A DNA stretch of 64,000 nucleotides. Source: Cladobotryum mycophilum (Eukaryota > Ascomycota > Sordariomycetes > Hypocreales > Hypocreaceae). Positions 51,190 to 62,858 of this stretch are shown piece after piece. Positions within the stretch are counted from its first letter, which is position 1. The number at the start of each line of letters is the position of its first letter. The notes under the pieces were generated by a model. The model searched no databases. It had not been told where the DNA came from and was given only the letters and a program-made list of their open reading frames with translations. The stretch covers positions 248,001 to 312,000 of the forward strand of contig CM071590.1 of assembly GCA_036429605.1 (NCBI GenBank), in the 5' to 3' direction. Position numbers and translations under genes: made by a program.

Positions 51190-51970
51190 AAGCAACTGCT
51201 GCAGGGCGGGACATGATGACACCACCGAGATTGGTCCACCCAGTCGCTGACGGGACCCAGACGCTACCGTTCCAGGACTTTTGATGGACTGCATTGCTGG
51301 TGCCCTCGACAAAAAGATCAAGCCGGTTGGGCTCCCATGGGACGGGCGCGATATCATCCATTACGGTGCTACCTAGGTTCTGCTAGCCTGTAACGGAGGG
51401 CAGCCACGTCGACGCATTCCATGTCTTTTGATGGACGCTATTGTTGATACCCCTCACGAATATGTCGATACGATTCGGATCCTAGCACACTGCCTTGCGT
51501 GAGCCAAGGATGATGCCACCCAAGTTCTCCCAACCAGAGGCGTTGGGTAACCACGTGCCGCCGTTCCAGGCCTTGTGATGGACGGCATCGTTCATTCCGC
51601 GAGCAAAGAGCTCGAGACGGTTGCTGCCCTAAGATACGGCAGAAATGTCTCTGATGATGAGACCCCCTAGACGCTCTCATCCCTATGCACGAGGTCCCAT
51701 CCCCACCACTTCTTCCAGCATGCGTTATCGGGGCTGAGACCAAACAAGTCGATACGGTTGGATCTCCAGGACACAGCAGCAGCATTGCCATAGATGGCCC
51801 CGCCGAGCTTCTCAAACGAAGTCTTACCGAGTCCCCAAGCTATACCGCCACGGTTCTGCTATTTGTAACAGACGCCGTTATCGGTTCCCCTGACAAAGAC
51901 ATCGGTGCGGCCCGGGGTTCTAGGAGACTACTGCGGGAAGACCTAGGTTGCATGATTAGCTCAGGCGTTT
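51190..51970 (-). pseudogene. Decayed beta-propeller lectin-like gene (SW..NR.D-type repeats), five TAG codons at Trp positions
   Basis: Minus-strand translation shows five tandem units of about 49 residues with the pattern S/P-W-x-x-N-R-x-D-x-F-x-x-G, then V-x-x-K-x-W-N-G, then G-W-x-N-L-G-G, as in PLL-type and DUF346-type propeller lectins. The first Trp of each unit falls near 51335, 51482, 51629, 51766 and 51920, mostly 147 bases apart. Three of these five are TAG (51482-51484, 51629-51631, 51920-51922). Two other conserved Trp are TAG as well (51383-51385, 51859-51861). At least two frame slips are also present, near 51665 (beside five C) and near 51915. As read, no long protein can be made from it, so I call it a pseudogene; editing of the stops is discussed in the findings. 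Such lectins bind fucose or other sugars; binding here is not predictable. Confidence 0.7.
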
Positions 51971-52874
51971 CTTTCATCACTGGGTGAAAAAAGAATATGA
52001 TTACGTACTGGAATATGAGCCCCGAGGTTTCCTGCATTTGGGATAGAGTAGGTATACGAGATTACAATGTGGCTGCCCTCGGCTAAAGTACGCTTAAGTG
52101 TGTTTGCGGACACGGAGGGGGACATGCTAGGCCCCTGGAAGGGTACTACGTACAAGTCCAGGGATGCGGCCAGATTCGTGGAGACTGACGGGCTCGATAA
52201 CGAAGGCTTTATGAGCTGCGTCGTCAATCCATATATGTTCTTAGTCGTCATAGTGAACAGGCAGAGGAAGATTTCTCAGGATGATGGAGAATCCAGGAGG
52301 GAGGTCCGTGTGACCCAGAACACCCCCGACGATGGAATGATCAAAGTCGTTGGCCTAGTGGGATCCAATGAAGACTTCAGGGTCCTGGATTGCCGCGACT
52401 TCAGTAGAGGTTAAACCAACAACCGTAGTCTGCCGGGTTCTTTTGGCACGCCTGATGACATTTCTGTAGACATCATGGCTTACCTGCGATGACCATGTCC
52501 CCAAGCAATATGTGATACTGTGATCTTTCCAGGAGCCAGCGGTGACAAAGCCAACAGAGCCGAGCAAGTTCGGGAAGCCACAGCATTTTCGATCATGGCT
52601 ACTTTACTAACATATCGAAAGATCCCATTGACTTTGACGCTCTTGGAATCCTTTGATGGCTGTAGCAGTCTCTCCGACTTTGGCTTCCGATCGGGTAGTC
52701 ATGTCGAAAGGCATGTAGCCGGAACGCTTGAGAGAGTTGCGCATATGGATTGCATCGTGTTTGTTGCCAATAGAGAACTGTTCCAACAGCCTTTATCTTG
52801 AATGGATCAACGGGAATCCTAACTGTATCCCTAGGCGGATGATGCCCTTCGGGCTTCATCTCAGGGTATGACAT
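51971..52874 (-). pseudogene. Possible 5' part of the decayed lectin-like gene, or a separate relic
   Basis: Several minus-strand segments read like protein but lie in different frames: one from an ATG at 52874 (MSYPEMKPEG), one around 52700-52780 (rich in Lys, Arg and Asp), one at about 52480-52560 (GSVGFVTAGSWKD, ending at a GTAAGC donor) and one at 52000-52250. I do not recognise a family. They may be exons plus frame breaks upstream of the propeller, in the same direction. No function is proposed. Confidence 0.35.
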
Positions 52875-55144
52875 GGTTAGTGATTAGAGAACGATCATAG
52901 TATTTGGATGAATAGGAGGGTGTCTTGTTCAATTATAGTTGTTTTTATGGAGGAACAATGCATTGTAATACAGGCTCACAACAAGTGAGTCGGACAATAG
53001 AGATCAATTGACAGCGTGAGAATATGCCTGCATCAGATGAGATCAGGTACTTGTCGAGGCAATCCTACCATTCATGTAGGAAAGTTCTGCCACAACCTTA
53101 ATATGCCGATTCCAGATTCATCCGCCTAGAGGTGAAAATCGAATGGTTCTGCTTGTCGACGATGATCGATCATTTCCTCTTCCAACTCTCCCCCCACCAC
53201 TTCGCCTTCATTTATATTAACGATAAAGTCCGAGATCATTCCTCAGTTGCATTGATCCGCACGTCCATCTCTTCGATGAATTATTAGATGCACCATCCGA
53301 CACCATCGTTTAATCTTTAGTGTTTCCATGCCCACCGCCTCATCAAGTGAGCATTAATAGCAAAGCGCCCCGATAGCTAAACCAAGCCGCTATAAAAGTG
53401 CCGCGACAGGAGGGTTTTATCCTTTGATCATTCATTTTTGCTAGTGAACCTTGATAATTGCAATATTGACCACAAGAATCCAATCATGATGGTAGCCTAT
53501 ACTCGCAAAGAAATCTAGAGCAGAAGCAAGGCATCCTCGCATAAAGGTAGATTGTAAACTGCGTCCTTGACAGAGCCTGCAAGACCCATTATCCAAGCCT
53601 TTGTATGTACTCCTTAGATGCCCTTTGGCGGTCAAATTGAGCAGTCTATGACCCCTTTTATTCACTGGAGACGTATCGACTCGGAGGGAAATCACTCATC
53701 GAAGATTGATGCCAATGGAAACAGACAGAGTTGCCTTGGATCCAAACTCCATCTGCTCAAAAGGCAACCTCTCTTCACTTTGCCCGGATATTCAAGACTG
53801 CAATTATCATGGCAGTATTATTGACCTCCTGGAGCGAGCACTGTCAAAAAATGGAAACAATAGATTGAGGCGGTTGGGTTCGGGACGGCCCTCTACGGCC
53901 CCATCCCGTGACAACCATCCCGGCGCTCTGTACACAGTATGGAGAGCACCAACAAACCCAACCAGATAACTGTCTCTGATTCCGCAATCAGTGATGGTAC
54001 TTTGATGCTTTCCGGGTTGCGCTGCCTTCCGCGATAACACAACATTTTACGTAAATAACGTGGAACTATCTATGGAGGCAACTTCGGCAGCTAGATGGGT
54101 TTACTGGGATCTGGAAGATCATGGCTCAGACTTTCTTTCATCAATACAAGATTGTGTGCCTTATTCCGATGTAACATGACAACGTGGACCGGGCGGCGAT
54201 CCCTTCCCTGGGCCCCTTTGTCAATAAAACGGACTTTTCAATCTTCTAGATGCGTCTTACGGCAGGCAAAGTGCCGGCAAAAGGCGTACTGATCATATGT
54301 GCATGCTTCTATAGGCAGGGTTTAATTCCTTTGATCTACACGTCTTCCCAAAATCGGCTGGTGTAATGTTAGACGTCGCGATTTGTTACTGTCTATCGCA
54401 TAATGTTCCTGTATCGGACAATTACATGGGGGTCCGATCAGGGCTCTGGTGTTGCAAGGTTCATACGACGTTCAATATCAGCCCACTTGGAGGCCTTACT
54501 ACCGTGCAAATCATCAGGCAACCGCCTTGGAAAACCCCTACCGCATATAATGGGGTCAAAATTCTCCTCGAAGGAATGCAACTTCAATAAAAGAGAAACT
54601 GTCTATTGAAAGCAATCCGGGGTATTACGGGGCAGCGCCGGCAGATTCGGCTGGCTCCCAAGCCTGGGGTAGCAATTGCATCCCTCCATGACGCTTTGAT
54701 GGAGATCAGGATGCGCCACAAGGTCGCAATAAAGGATTCAGCAAAGGCTTTTATTCATCTGAAAACAAGAATATGGCATTTCTGATTAGTAGACAAAACT
54801 ACTTTAACGCTTTTCGGCTTCTAGAAATACATGCCGGAACAAGGCAGACGTGACTTTGAGATGTAACCGCAGTGCCTGGTTAAGAGCTGATCTTCAACTC
54901 GCTTCTACGAGATATTCGTATTAAATATTATGCCTTCCACATTTGGACTCCAGCTTCAAGGCTGTTTCCCGCCAAAAAGCCCGATCCCGGGCCACTCAGA
55001 ATCCTTTCAAAATGCTTCCATGTTGCCGAGCACGATGTGTATTAGACGACTGATATAAAGGGTCATATTCACTTGCATCTCCCAAGTAAGAATACCATCA
55101 AACTACACCATCATCCATCTCTGCATCATCTCTGCATATACGCA
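52875..55144. other. Intergenic region, 2.3 kb, with possible decayed gene
   Basis: A TATAAAAG box occurs at about 53391-53398, but the first ATG after the leader (53486) opens only 10 codons. Plus-strand frames at 53618-53824 and 53706-53969 overlap in different frames and may be remnants of one small Cys-containing protein. I recognise no family. Confidence 0.4.
55054..55060 (+). promoter_or_regulatory. TATA box of GH5-like gene
   Basis: TATAAAG, 85 bases before the start codon. The spacing leaves room for a leader of about 50 bases. Confidence 0.55.
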
Positions 55145-56371
55145 ATGAAAGCATTTATTCTGTCCGCTGTGGCACTTGCGCTTAGTGCCGTCGCCTCCCC
55201 AGCTCTAGAGAAGCGCGGTTCAAAGTCATTTGCTGGCACGAGCCTCTACTTCTTGCAAGGCTTGAGCACCGACGTCCAAAAGTCATATCTTTCGACTCTA
55301 GCCAACGGAGGAGTCAAGGTTGTGCGACTCTGGGTCAAGGACCAGCCTGGCCAGAATACATGTGTCAAAGGTAGTGTCAGTGTTTCTGGCGCGCCAGATT
55401 TTGAGACTACCCTCGGCAAGTATAACTGGCAGACTCTAGACTTGCTTGATCAGACTCTTGTCTATCTCCAACAGTATGGCCTAAAGGCCATCATTTCTCC
55501 TCACGATGGAAACAAGTTGAATGGACAAAATGGGTGAGATATCATCGCTGATTCTTCAAGATTGATAATGGACTCGTTAATTCTTATGCAGCGACGATAT
55601 TTACGGTCAAACATATGGAGCCGGGTACTTTTACGAACAGCAGGGGGCTTACGAGGTCTTTGACAACCGTCTCAAGGCGATCCTAAACTACAAAGGCGCA
55701 CATAGCGGCAAGGTCTGGAAAGACTGGAATGAGGTTATCCTCGCCTTTGACATCCAAAATGAACCATTTGCGTCCGATCCGTCCAAGTGCCAATATGCTA
55801 CTGCTGGGACTTGGGCCTGTGGTCGGGCGCAGACCATGCGCACAGCCTTGGGAAAGAACAACAAGATCAAGATTGCTACTGGTGGCTTTGGCGGTGACAT
55901 TTCTCATGGCTGCACTTTCCTGAGCGCTGCGATGACTTGCGCTGACATCGATATTGTCTCCGGTGAGTTTACTGCGGGCGAATGATCACTAGGCACAGAT
56001 GATACAAGGTCACTAATACAACATGTGTAGTTCACCGATACGCTGGGCTTGAAGGCAACAATCAGAACCAATGGACCAACAGCTATAAAGGCTGGATCAG
56101 TCAAGCCAAGGGCAAACTTGTCCACCTCGAAGAATGGGGCGTTCCAGTTGACAAGATCAGTCCAACTACCGAGTTCCCCGCCAACACCCACGATATGAAC
56201 AGCGCAGGTCTTCCTTGGAGCTATTGGCAACTTCTCCCCGCCAAGACGTGCGGCAATGGCGGTGCCGATGAATATGGCTTCTATGTCAATCAGGGCGTGG
56301 ATTGGGCAAGTCAGATCAAAGCTGCCAACAACGCAAACTGCCAGCAGGATTGGAATGGTCTCGTTTGGTAA
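55145..56371 (+). CDS. Secreted glycoside hydrolase, GH5-like (mannanase/glucanase type)
   Basis: Extracellular retaining beta-glycosidase of clan A, cutting beta-mannan or beta-glucan; the substrate is not certain. Three exons, 55145-55533, 55592-55962 and 56031-56371, join exactly to 366 residues. The signal peptide MKAFILSAVALALSAVASPA is followed by LEKR, a probable Kex2 site. The barrel shows VVRLWV (strand 2 Arg), SPHDGNK (strand 3), the acid/base Glu in AFDIQNEPF, VHRYAG (His and Tyr of strand 6) and the nucleophile Glu in HLEEWGV, then PWSYWQL with the substrate-stacking Trp. These are the GH5 landmarks in the right order. Cys pairs agree with a secreted protein. The first ATG of the longer frame (55073) is rejected because it precedes the signal peptide by 24 residues. 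The protein ends at the Trp of GLVW without a linker or binding module. Confidence 0.85.
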
Positions 56372-57519
56372 TCGTGGATTAAAGAGAGCAGTGGTCGCTG
56401 TTGCGGGCCGAACGTGGTGGGAGTTGGGTGTAAGTGGTGGTGATCCAACCGTGGATTGTGAAGAATGATTCCACATGAGCGATTTCATCGCATGATGGAA
56501 GATGTGGAATCATCTAGGACACCTCAATGTAAATAGAGCGTTGCTTCAAGTGTCAAACGGGACATGTCTGAACGGATATTGTTCCCCCGAAGCAGCACTG
56601 AAAACAGATTCTATTACCAAACAGTTGATCAATCTGCGCCTACGGCCCGAACTCCCAGGTAACTTGTGCGTGGATAATACAGTGCAGAAATGTGGCTTTG
56701 CGGCGCGCGATTATTGCCCAGATGCATCAAAACAAGATTGCATTACTGTTTCGGAAGTAAACTGCAGATTTGCTGTGGCAAAATGCACGCCGAGAACTGA
56801 ATCATGTTGTTTATAGATAATGAAAGAACGAATCGCCGGAATCTTGACGTCTCGGAATCGTGGACTTCTTACGGGATTGTCGGACCGGCTTCTAAGTGGG
56901 AGCCTTTAGCCATTAATAGTTGCAAGATACGAGTGTTGTCAGACGGACCAGCCCAACCAACTGTTCTAGTAGAAGAAAAGCGTTGCTAGATGGAAGAAGT
57001 CGCGCTGTTTAAGAGAGGGCGCCGGAGATGTGCTCATGGTGTCGTAACCAAGTGGAGCGGGCGGTTCAAGCCATTTCGTCCCCCCACTTTTGTTAGTCGA
57101 GATTGAGACGCGGCGGCACAAGGCACCTGCGGATTGTTTGGAATCATTCGAGATTGAGTGACTTAAAAGAGGCAATGCCGTCTTTAAGAACCGAAACTAA
57201 GGCAAAAAGACTGTAACTATTTGATGAGGGGGATCGGTCATCTCTCGGGAGGAGCTCAAAGCCGACATCCGAAAGCTGCAACCGCACAAGTTGTCTAAAC
57301 AAACAGGCGGAGAGAACCTTGTCTGTATGTACGCATGATGTAGTTGAGGTAGCATCCATTGCGGGCGGCATGCCACACTATCAGTCTAAGACGACTCGAG
57401 TTGAAAGACTGGACACGGGATATATAGATGATGGAATTTCCTAATGTTTTTTGCATTAAATTCCATCCAACCACTTTGTAAGGCAGATTTCAATTAGTTA
57501 CCAACCATCATCAATCACA
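56372..57519. other. Intergenic region, 1.1 kb
   Basis: A plus-strand frame at 56502-56816 contains nine Cys and might be a relic of a small Cys-rich protein, but it has no signal peptide and is not called. The end carries the promoter of the next gene. Confidence 0.45.
57421..57427 (+). promoter_or_regulatory. TATA box of DUF1348 gene
   Basis: TATATAG, 99 bases before the start codon at 57520. Confidence 0.5.
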
Positions 57520-58047
57520 ATGGCTGAGGAGAAGAGAGCACCGTTCCCACCCTTCACCCGCGAGACGGCCGAGATCAAGGTCAAAGCAGCTCAAGATGGA
57601 TGGAACTCAAGGTTAGTCTCATCATCTTCACGAATGATCAAGCGACCATAAAAAAACCTAACAATGGCATGCAGAAACCCCGCTGGTGTGAAAATGGCAT
57701 ACACTCCTGATTCAATCTGGCGCAACCGCGATACCTTCCTCCAGGGTCGCGACGCCATCCAAGAGTTCCTGACCAAGAAGTGGTCCAAGGAAAACGGCTA
57801 CCGACTGCGAAAGGAGCTATTCGCCTTCACCGATAACAAGATTGCCGTTCAGTTCTGGTACGAGTGGCACGATGAGGCCGGCCAATGGTGGAGGACGTAT
57901 GGTCTCGAGGACTGGACGTTTGCGGACAACGGTCTTATGAGGAAGCGCCAGATGAGCGGTAATGATGTCAAGATTGGCGACGAAGAGAGGTGGTTCAAGG
58001 ATGGGGTTGACGTGAACACGGTGGACATTTCTGAGAAGCACTGGTAA
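57520..58047 (+). CDS. DUF1348 / NTF2-like (SnoaL-type) protein
   Basis: A 154-residue cytosolic protein of the DUF1348 family, which has the cone-shaped alpha+beta fold of NTF2 and SnoaL; the biochemical role of the family is unknown. Two exons, 57520-57611 and 57675-58047, join exactly across a GTTAGT intron. Family marks are FTRETAEIKVKAAQDGWN, YTPDSIWRNR, FLQGRDAIQEFLTKKW, FAFTDNKIAVQFWYEWHD and W.RTYGLEDWTF, with the end MRKRQMSGND. The protein is of full family length. The ATG at 57520 fits the usual short acidic N-terminus. Confidence 0.9.
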
Positions 58048-58851
58048 TTCGGACTGTGCATCATTGGCGAGATGGCTAGAATTGCTGTGATTCTTATTTG
58101 CATCAAGTTTAATACATTTACTCTGTAGTTCATCATAGATCCCGCTCTCAGATTCTCCAAACTGACTCGCCTTTGCACTGAATATTCTTAGGCAGACGAA
58201 TAAGAACGCACTATTGAGGATTCAATCCAGCCATTTGCAGCCGCGAAGACCGGTCATTGCCCCGTGGAATCCTTGTGTCAAACCACGATCTGCAAAAAGC
58301 GCTACCCTATTCCCCTTTTTGGTGTTGACAATCGAGACGCATAACATCACGAACCCTAGTCAATATAGCTGAACGAGAGGATAAATAATCATTGTACACT
58401 AATTTCTAGTTCCTTTATGAATACAGGTTTACAGGTTATTGTACTTTGAGACTACTCATTATTTAAATGAGCAAACTCCCCCTTTCGATGATGCAAGTAT
58501 GTATCTATCTTCTCTAACTCATCTTGTTTATTTTACCTTTTCTCAGTAACCTTTTCATGTCATTTGACACTCCTTCGGCATGCATTCCGGAATGGCGATG
58601 ACGCTCACAGTAGTCTCCATGATGTTTATTGTTCATTGTATGCACAATACCTAAACTTTTGCAGCGGTTGAATGAGAATAGTCGTGGCGTTTCAGCATAG
58701 ATAAAAATATAGCAATAAAGTGATTCATTGACCATTTGTGTCTCGTGCAATTATCCGCCAACCATACTATAGGGATTAAGGAAATACCGAATGGAAGAAT
58801 AAAAGTATATGCGCAAGGACCGACCTATTGTCGCCCAAACTGGTTCGTATA
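58048..58851. other. Intergenic region, 0.8 kb
   Basis: AT-rich. I see no gene or structured element. Confidence 0.5.
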
Positions 58852-59112
58852 ATGGGGTCTCCAGATTTTCGTACTGACCCAATCAGAGCATGGTCCTTGC
58901 TCGATTTGGATAAAATTCACGAAGCAGTGGAGAAATATATTCCGTTTTACGGTGTTGGTTCGAGGCACAAGGGACCAACGCCAACAGCACGTGGAGAGGA
59001 TATGAGGGCCGCCGCGTGGTTTGGGAATCTCGATCAACGTATTGCGGCAACTACATATCTTTTTGCAATAATGAAATGTCGTCTTGATTTCCCTTTAGAT
59101 GGGTATGTATAG
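58852..59112 (+). CDS. Hypothetical protein, possible first exon
   Basis: An ATG-started frame of 86 codons with a balanced, protein-like composition (SPDFRTDPIRAWSLLDLDKI at the start). It ends at a stop that lies inside a GTATGT donor-like sequence (59103), so it may continue by splicing into one of the frames at 59182-59598 or 59234-59749. Neither continuation is recognisable and they conflict with each other. No family is known to me, and a decayed gene is equally likely. Confidence 0.3.
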   Translation: MGSPDFRTDPIRAWSLLDLDKIHEAVEKYIPFYGVGSRHKGPTPTARGEDMRAAAWFGNLDQRIAATTYLFAIMKCRLDFPLDGYV

Positions 59113-61414
59113 GTCCGGGAAACTTGACGCAACGTTATTCAACCTAAGCTCATCTCAACACTCACGTTCCAATGCTTCATCTTGTCCAATACAGCAGATA
59201 TGCTGACTATCCAACATCAAAGACCCACTCTCATTGGAGGAAAGATCTCCAATTCATCCAATGCTAGTCGAGAATCACACACATATCCTCAAAAATCTGG
59301 AATTCATGGTCATGTGGCATCAAAAGAAAAGCAAGCCCCCGCGAAGGCACTTCCAACCGTCCACCAGACTCGGACGGTCAGCGACTCTCCCAAAGTTGAC
59401 GGAAAATACAACAATGTCACAAATGGAATCATGCAGAAAAAGGAGGCAATTGAAGTGCACTGGCAGAACCAGGCGTCAACAGGTCGAGACGACCAATTTA
59501 CACAATTTACGACGAGCGCCTCTGTGGATGTGGCGGAAATACTTGAGTCGCATTGGCGGTTTCTTCGCCATGGGGTCGTGCGACATCATGTCCATTAATG
59601 CCACCAAAGGATGCGTCAATATCAGTGTTTCAACTAGGCTGTCGACAGACGAGATGATGGCGCGCATCAAGGAGTGTAACCTCTTCCCCGCTCTCAGGAT
59701 AGAGGACATTCCGTGGTGGAGGAGATCAGCTTTGTTCCCTTGGGTCTAAGCTGCATGTGTTTTCGAATGCTGATGAGCCAAATTGTCGGGGGTATGACGG
59801 TAGCACATAGGTATCTTTTGTATGAGCTCAAGACTGATGAGCATAATGAGTAATTGAATTGGGTTTGGGTAATATCGCCAAAATATCGCCTTCTCTCGCT
59901 TGCGCATCCATCTTAGAGCCCAACCCAACACACCGGGCCATGCCGTGGCCTATATCAAGGACAATATGATTTTGATGCGGGAAGCCGAATCAGTTGCAAA
60001 TCCCTCGTGTCGCAAGCCACTAAGTGATCGTCACGCACATCGTGTTTGAGAATGGATACCGACCTGATGTTCGTTCATGCGTGACCAGTGCGGGTGCAAC
60101 GCCAACACGTTGTCGAGCCCATGATGGGAAAGCTGAAGCACGGTGCTCCAATATTGACACCGAAGACATTTTATCAGCTATCAGCAGTCTGATCCCGGAA
60201 CGGCATCTCTGTTCGCCCGGTATCTGCCAGTGAAAGGAATGAGGGATCTTTTGTCTACAGGGCTTATCACTTAATAATTCCAGATTCCCCGAGTCGTTGA
60301 CAAGTGAGGTGCCGGTTATGGGGTAGCGCTGAGGCAAAGAACAGTCCAGACACGGCCGAGGCGCAGGGCCTCATTTAATTTTGCATGTCTGTGGCATCGA
60401 CAGGGATCGGGCCTCTAACCGTTAGCTCACCGTGTATTGGTGTCTTGGGGGACTTTTGAAGCTCTTCGTCGTCCTGAACTTATTGAAGTAGAAGGTAATC
60501 ATCAACCCATGCTGATAACCTGCATAAATATTACCTCTACGGAGTAAAGTACGTGAAGAGTAAGTAAAATATGGTAGTTCACTTGCATGCCTAGGTATGC
60601 GGAAGACAGCATCAAATACGGAGTAGCACACAATCCTGCCGCTACTACTCCGTACCCGTGAAATGATACCTCTAGCTGAATTCTTATCTGCATTATGCAA
60701 GATGCCCCAATGTCTTAAACATTTCAGTTGAACTAGCGAATTTATTGGTCGTATCACCAAGACAAGAATATCAACGAAAAACAAGATAAACAAAAGCCAA
60801 GAACTCGGCGAGAAAATAAACAAGCCGCGGCTCTCCAAGTGGGATGATTACAGGGGTAGAATCCCACGGAGGGGGATGCTTGTACAAGTATATCGGGGTG
60901 GCGTCAAGAAAAGCAAAAAGTGCCGGAACCCGCCTCATTGCTCCGCAGCCATTAAGTCTGACAAGAGAGTTAAAGCAAGCTTATTTGCTCTTTGGGTAAG
61001 ACGCGACAAGGTAAGGGAGGAGGGAGGTCGAGAAGTCCTCCGTTGTGTATGGCTGGGATCATCCAATCCATGTAGGCGGAGTTTTCTATTCTGCATCGCT
61101 GTCGATAATTGGAGGGTGGTCATATTCTACTTGCACCAATATGAGCTTTATCCGATATCAAGGCTATAGACCTAGGTGATTATGGGCGGTTTAGCATCGC
61201 ATGCATCTTAGACTCAGGCACGGCTATCGGTCCCAGTAGTATTTGTGTTTGCGTTCCTGTTTTTCCAAGACTACACACTGTAGATAGCGCACAGCGGCTG
61301 AGATGCGCGAGTTTGTTTACACAAAGAAAACCCTGGAGTTGCATATGCGTGTTACGGTATCTATTCTTCTTTATAGTGGTGTGCTGTCTACATGAGGGTA
61401 CAAACTCTCCTGGC
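59113..61414. other. Region with unresolved fragments, no supported gene
   Basis: Overlapping plus-strand frames at 59182-59598 and 59234-59749 look partly coding but cannot be joined with confidence. From 59750 to 61414 I see nothing beyond three copies of the ACTCCGTA motif clustered at 60538-60545, 60617-60624 and 60647-60654. Confidence 0.4.
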
Positions 61415-62275
61415 TTATTCCACAATTACGGCTCGGTATATGTTTCCATATAATAACAAAATGCGACCAGGACGTGGGGGAGTCCTGTGGCTGCATGTCG
61501 TCGTAAAGATCTGCGGTATCCCGCGTGCGGACACACCATGATTGCCAATTTCCAGCACTCTGTCACCGTCTGTGAATACCATCAGACCATGTCTGGGCAT
61601 TGCTGGAGTCTAGATCAAAGCCATTGATGTAAGACCGAGGCCATTTTCAACAGGTCAGCTTTAGACCGCGCCGATTCATCACACTAACACTAGAAGTGCA
61701 TGAACTAGACGACCACATGAACAGCCATGATCATTGCATCTGCCGCTGCCCGAGCACATGTATCAAGCCGTTTTGGCCGCCCAATCGCAAAGAAATCACA
61801 CCTCATAAGATGGAACTGCAGCGCCATGGTCGCGGTACTCGTTGGATACAACATGGAATAAAACAGACTGTGTTGACTCGGGTCCTGGAAAGATGGGTCT
61901 GTAACCCGGCATTTCCCCTCCTCTGCTTACCTTGGCATTGCTCATAAAGTTGGGCCCCAAGAGCAGCCATGACGGTCATCGCCCCGAATGGGGTAGGCGC
62001 TTGAAAGATCTCATGCAAGCCGTTTTCTGGCTTCGATGGCGAGAGAAGAAGTGCAAATTACTCCGTACATTTCGGCGCCAGGGGATGCTTGGCGAGCTCC
62101 AGAGTGCTGGGTTTGCTTTATTTCCTCTTGGGAAAGCAGAGACAAGACCTTCCTGTCCTGGGTGAAAGTGTGTAAGTTGCAAAATCAAGCTACTGGGGCT
62201 AATCTTGGACTCGGCCCCTGACGCCACGGCGCCGGGATCTACCCTTGGAACCACCACAACTGCAAGGTCCCCCAA
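61415..62275 (-). pseudogene. Unresolved coding-like segments, relic or short multi-exon gene
   Basis: On the minus strand, a segment from 62018 (MHEIFQAPTPFGAMTVM) runs into a good GTAAGC donor at 61930. Another reads well at about 61715-61835 (TMALQFHLMRCDFFAIG), and a third begins with an ATG at 61600 (MPRHGLMVFTDGDRVLEIG). They could be exons of one protein, but I recognise no family and cannot fix the joins. The frame upstream to 62275 has protein-like composition as well. Confidence 0.3.
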
Positions 62276-62858
62276 TCAGAATCATGCCTGGCGCGGCCGG
62301 CGAGCCGCCATCCTGCATGATTCCAGTGTCTAAGAAACACGTCCCAGTCACGCTGGACGCGGGGACATGTTAAGGTGTGCTGTCAGGTATATGTATCTTG
62401 TGATTAGAGGAATTTGATGAGGTGATAGTAATTGTAGGAGACAGTAGCAATGGATAGCAAGAAGGGAAATCAGAAGCCATAAAGAGAATCGGGAGCAACA
62501 ACGGTAATGAGGGGGAATCCAGAGACACACCGGAAATCGAGAGAAACAGCAGACACACTAACCCCTCCAGTGTCTCTTCCCTACCCCTGGCCATCCCCAG
62601 GTGGTGATATGATAAGTGTAGCTAGGTTCACGCCTACCTAGCTCGCTTACAAGCACCTGTCATGAGCCGGCATGCAGCCTCCGAGTCAGATAAATAGCGG
62701 TAGCTTGAGAGAGTAAAAGTCTATATAGTGTTTGGGACTTCCCACCCCGCTGGCCGATGGTCTCTGGTCTCTGTAGCTTGGCATAAAGTCGCTCTTTTCT
62801 TGTTTTTTTTTTCAGTCATTCTTTTCAGTGTGCAGAGTATACATCTCTATCGTGCAAT
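62276..62858. other. Intergenic region upstream of subtilisin gene
   Basis: Contains the promoter of the subtilisin gene. A T run (62802-62812) lies in its probable leader. No other feature is seen. Confidence 0.5.
62722..62728 (+). promoter_or_regulatory. TATA box of subtilisin gene
   Basis: TATATAG, 137 bases before the start codon, with a pyrimidine-rich leader between. Confidence 0.5.

Noticed and set aside
60379..60425. tRNA-like stretch on the minus strand (GAGCTAACGGTTAGAGGC)
   Set aside because: It resembles a D-arm, but I find no matching acceptor stem or T-arm GTTCRANYC box at the right distance.
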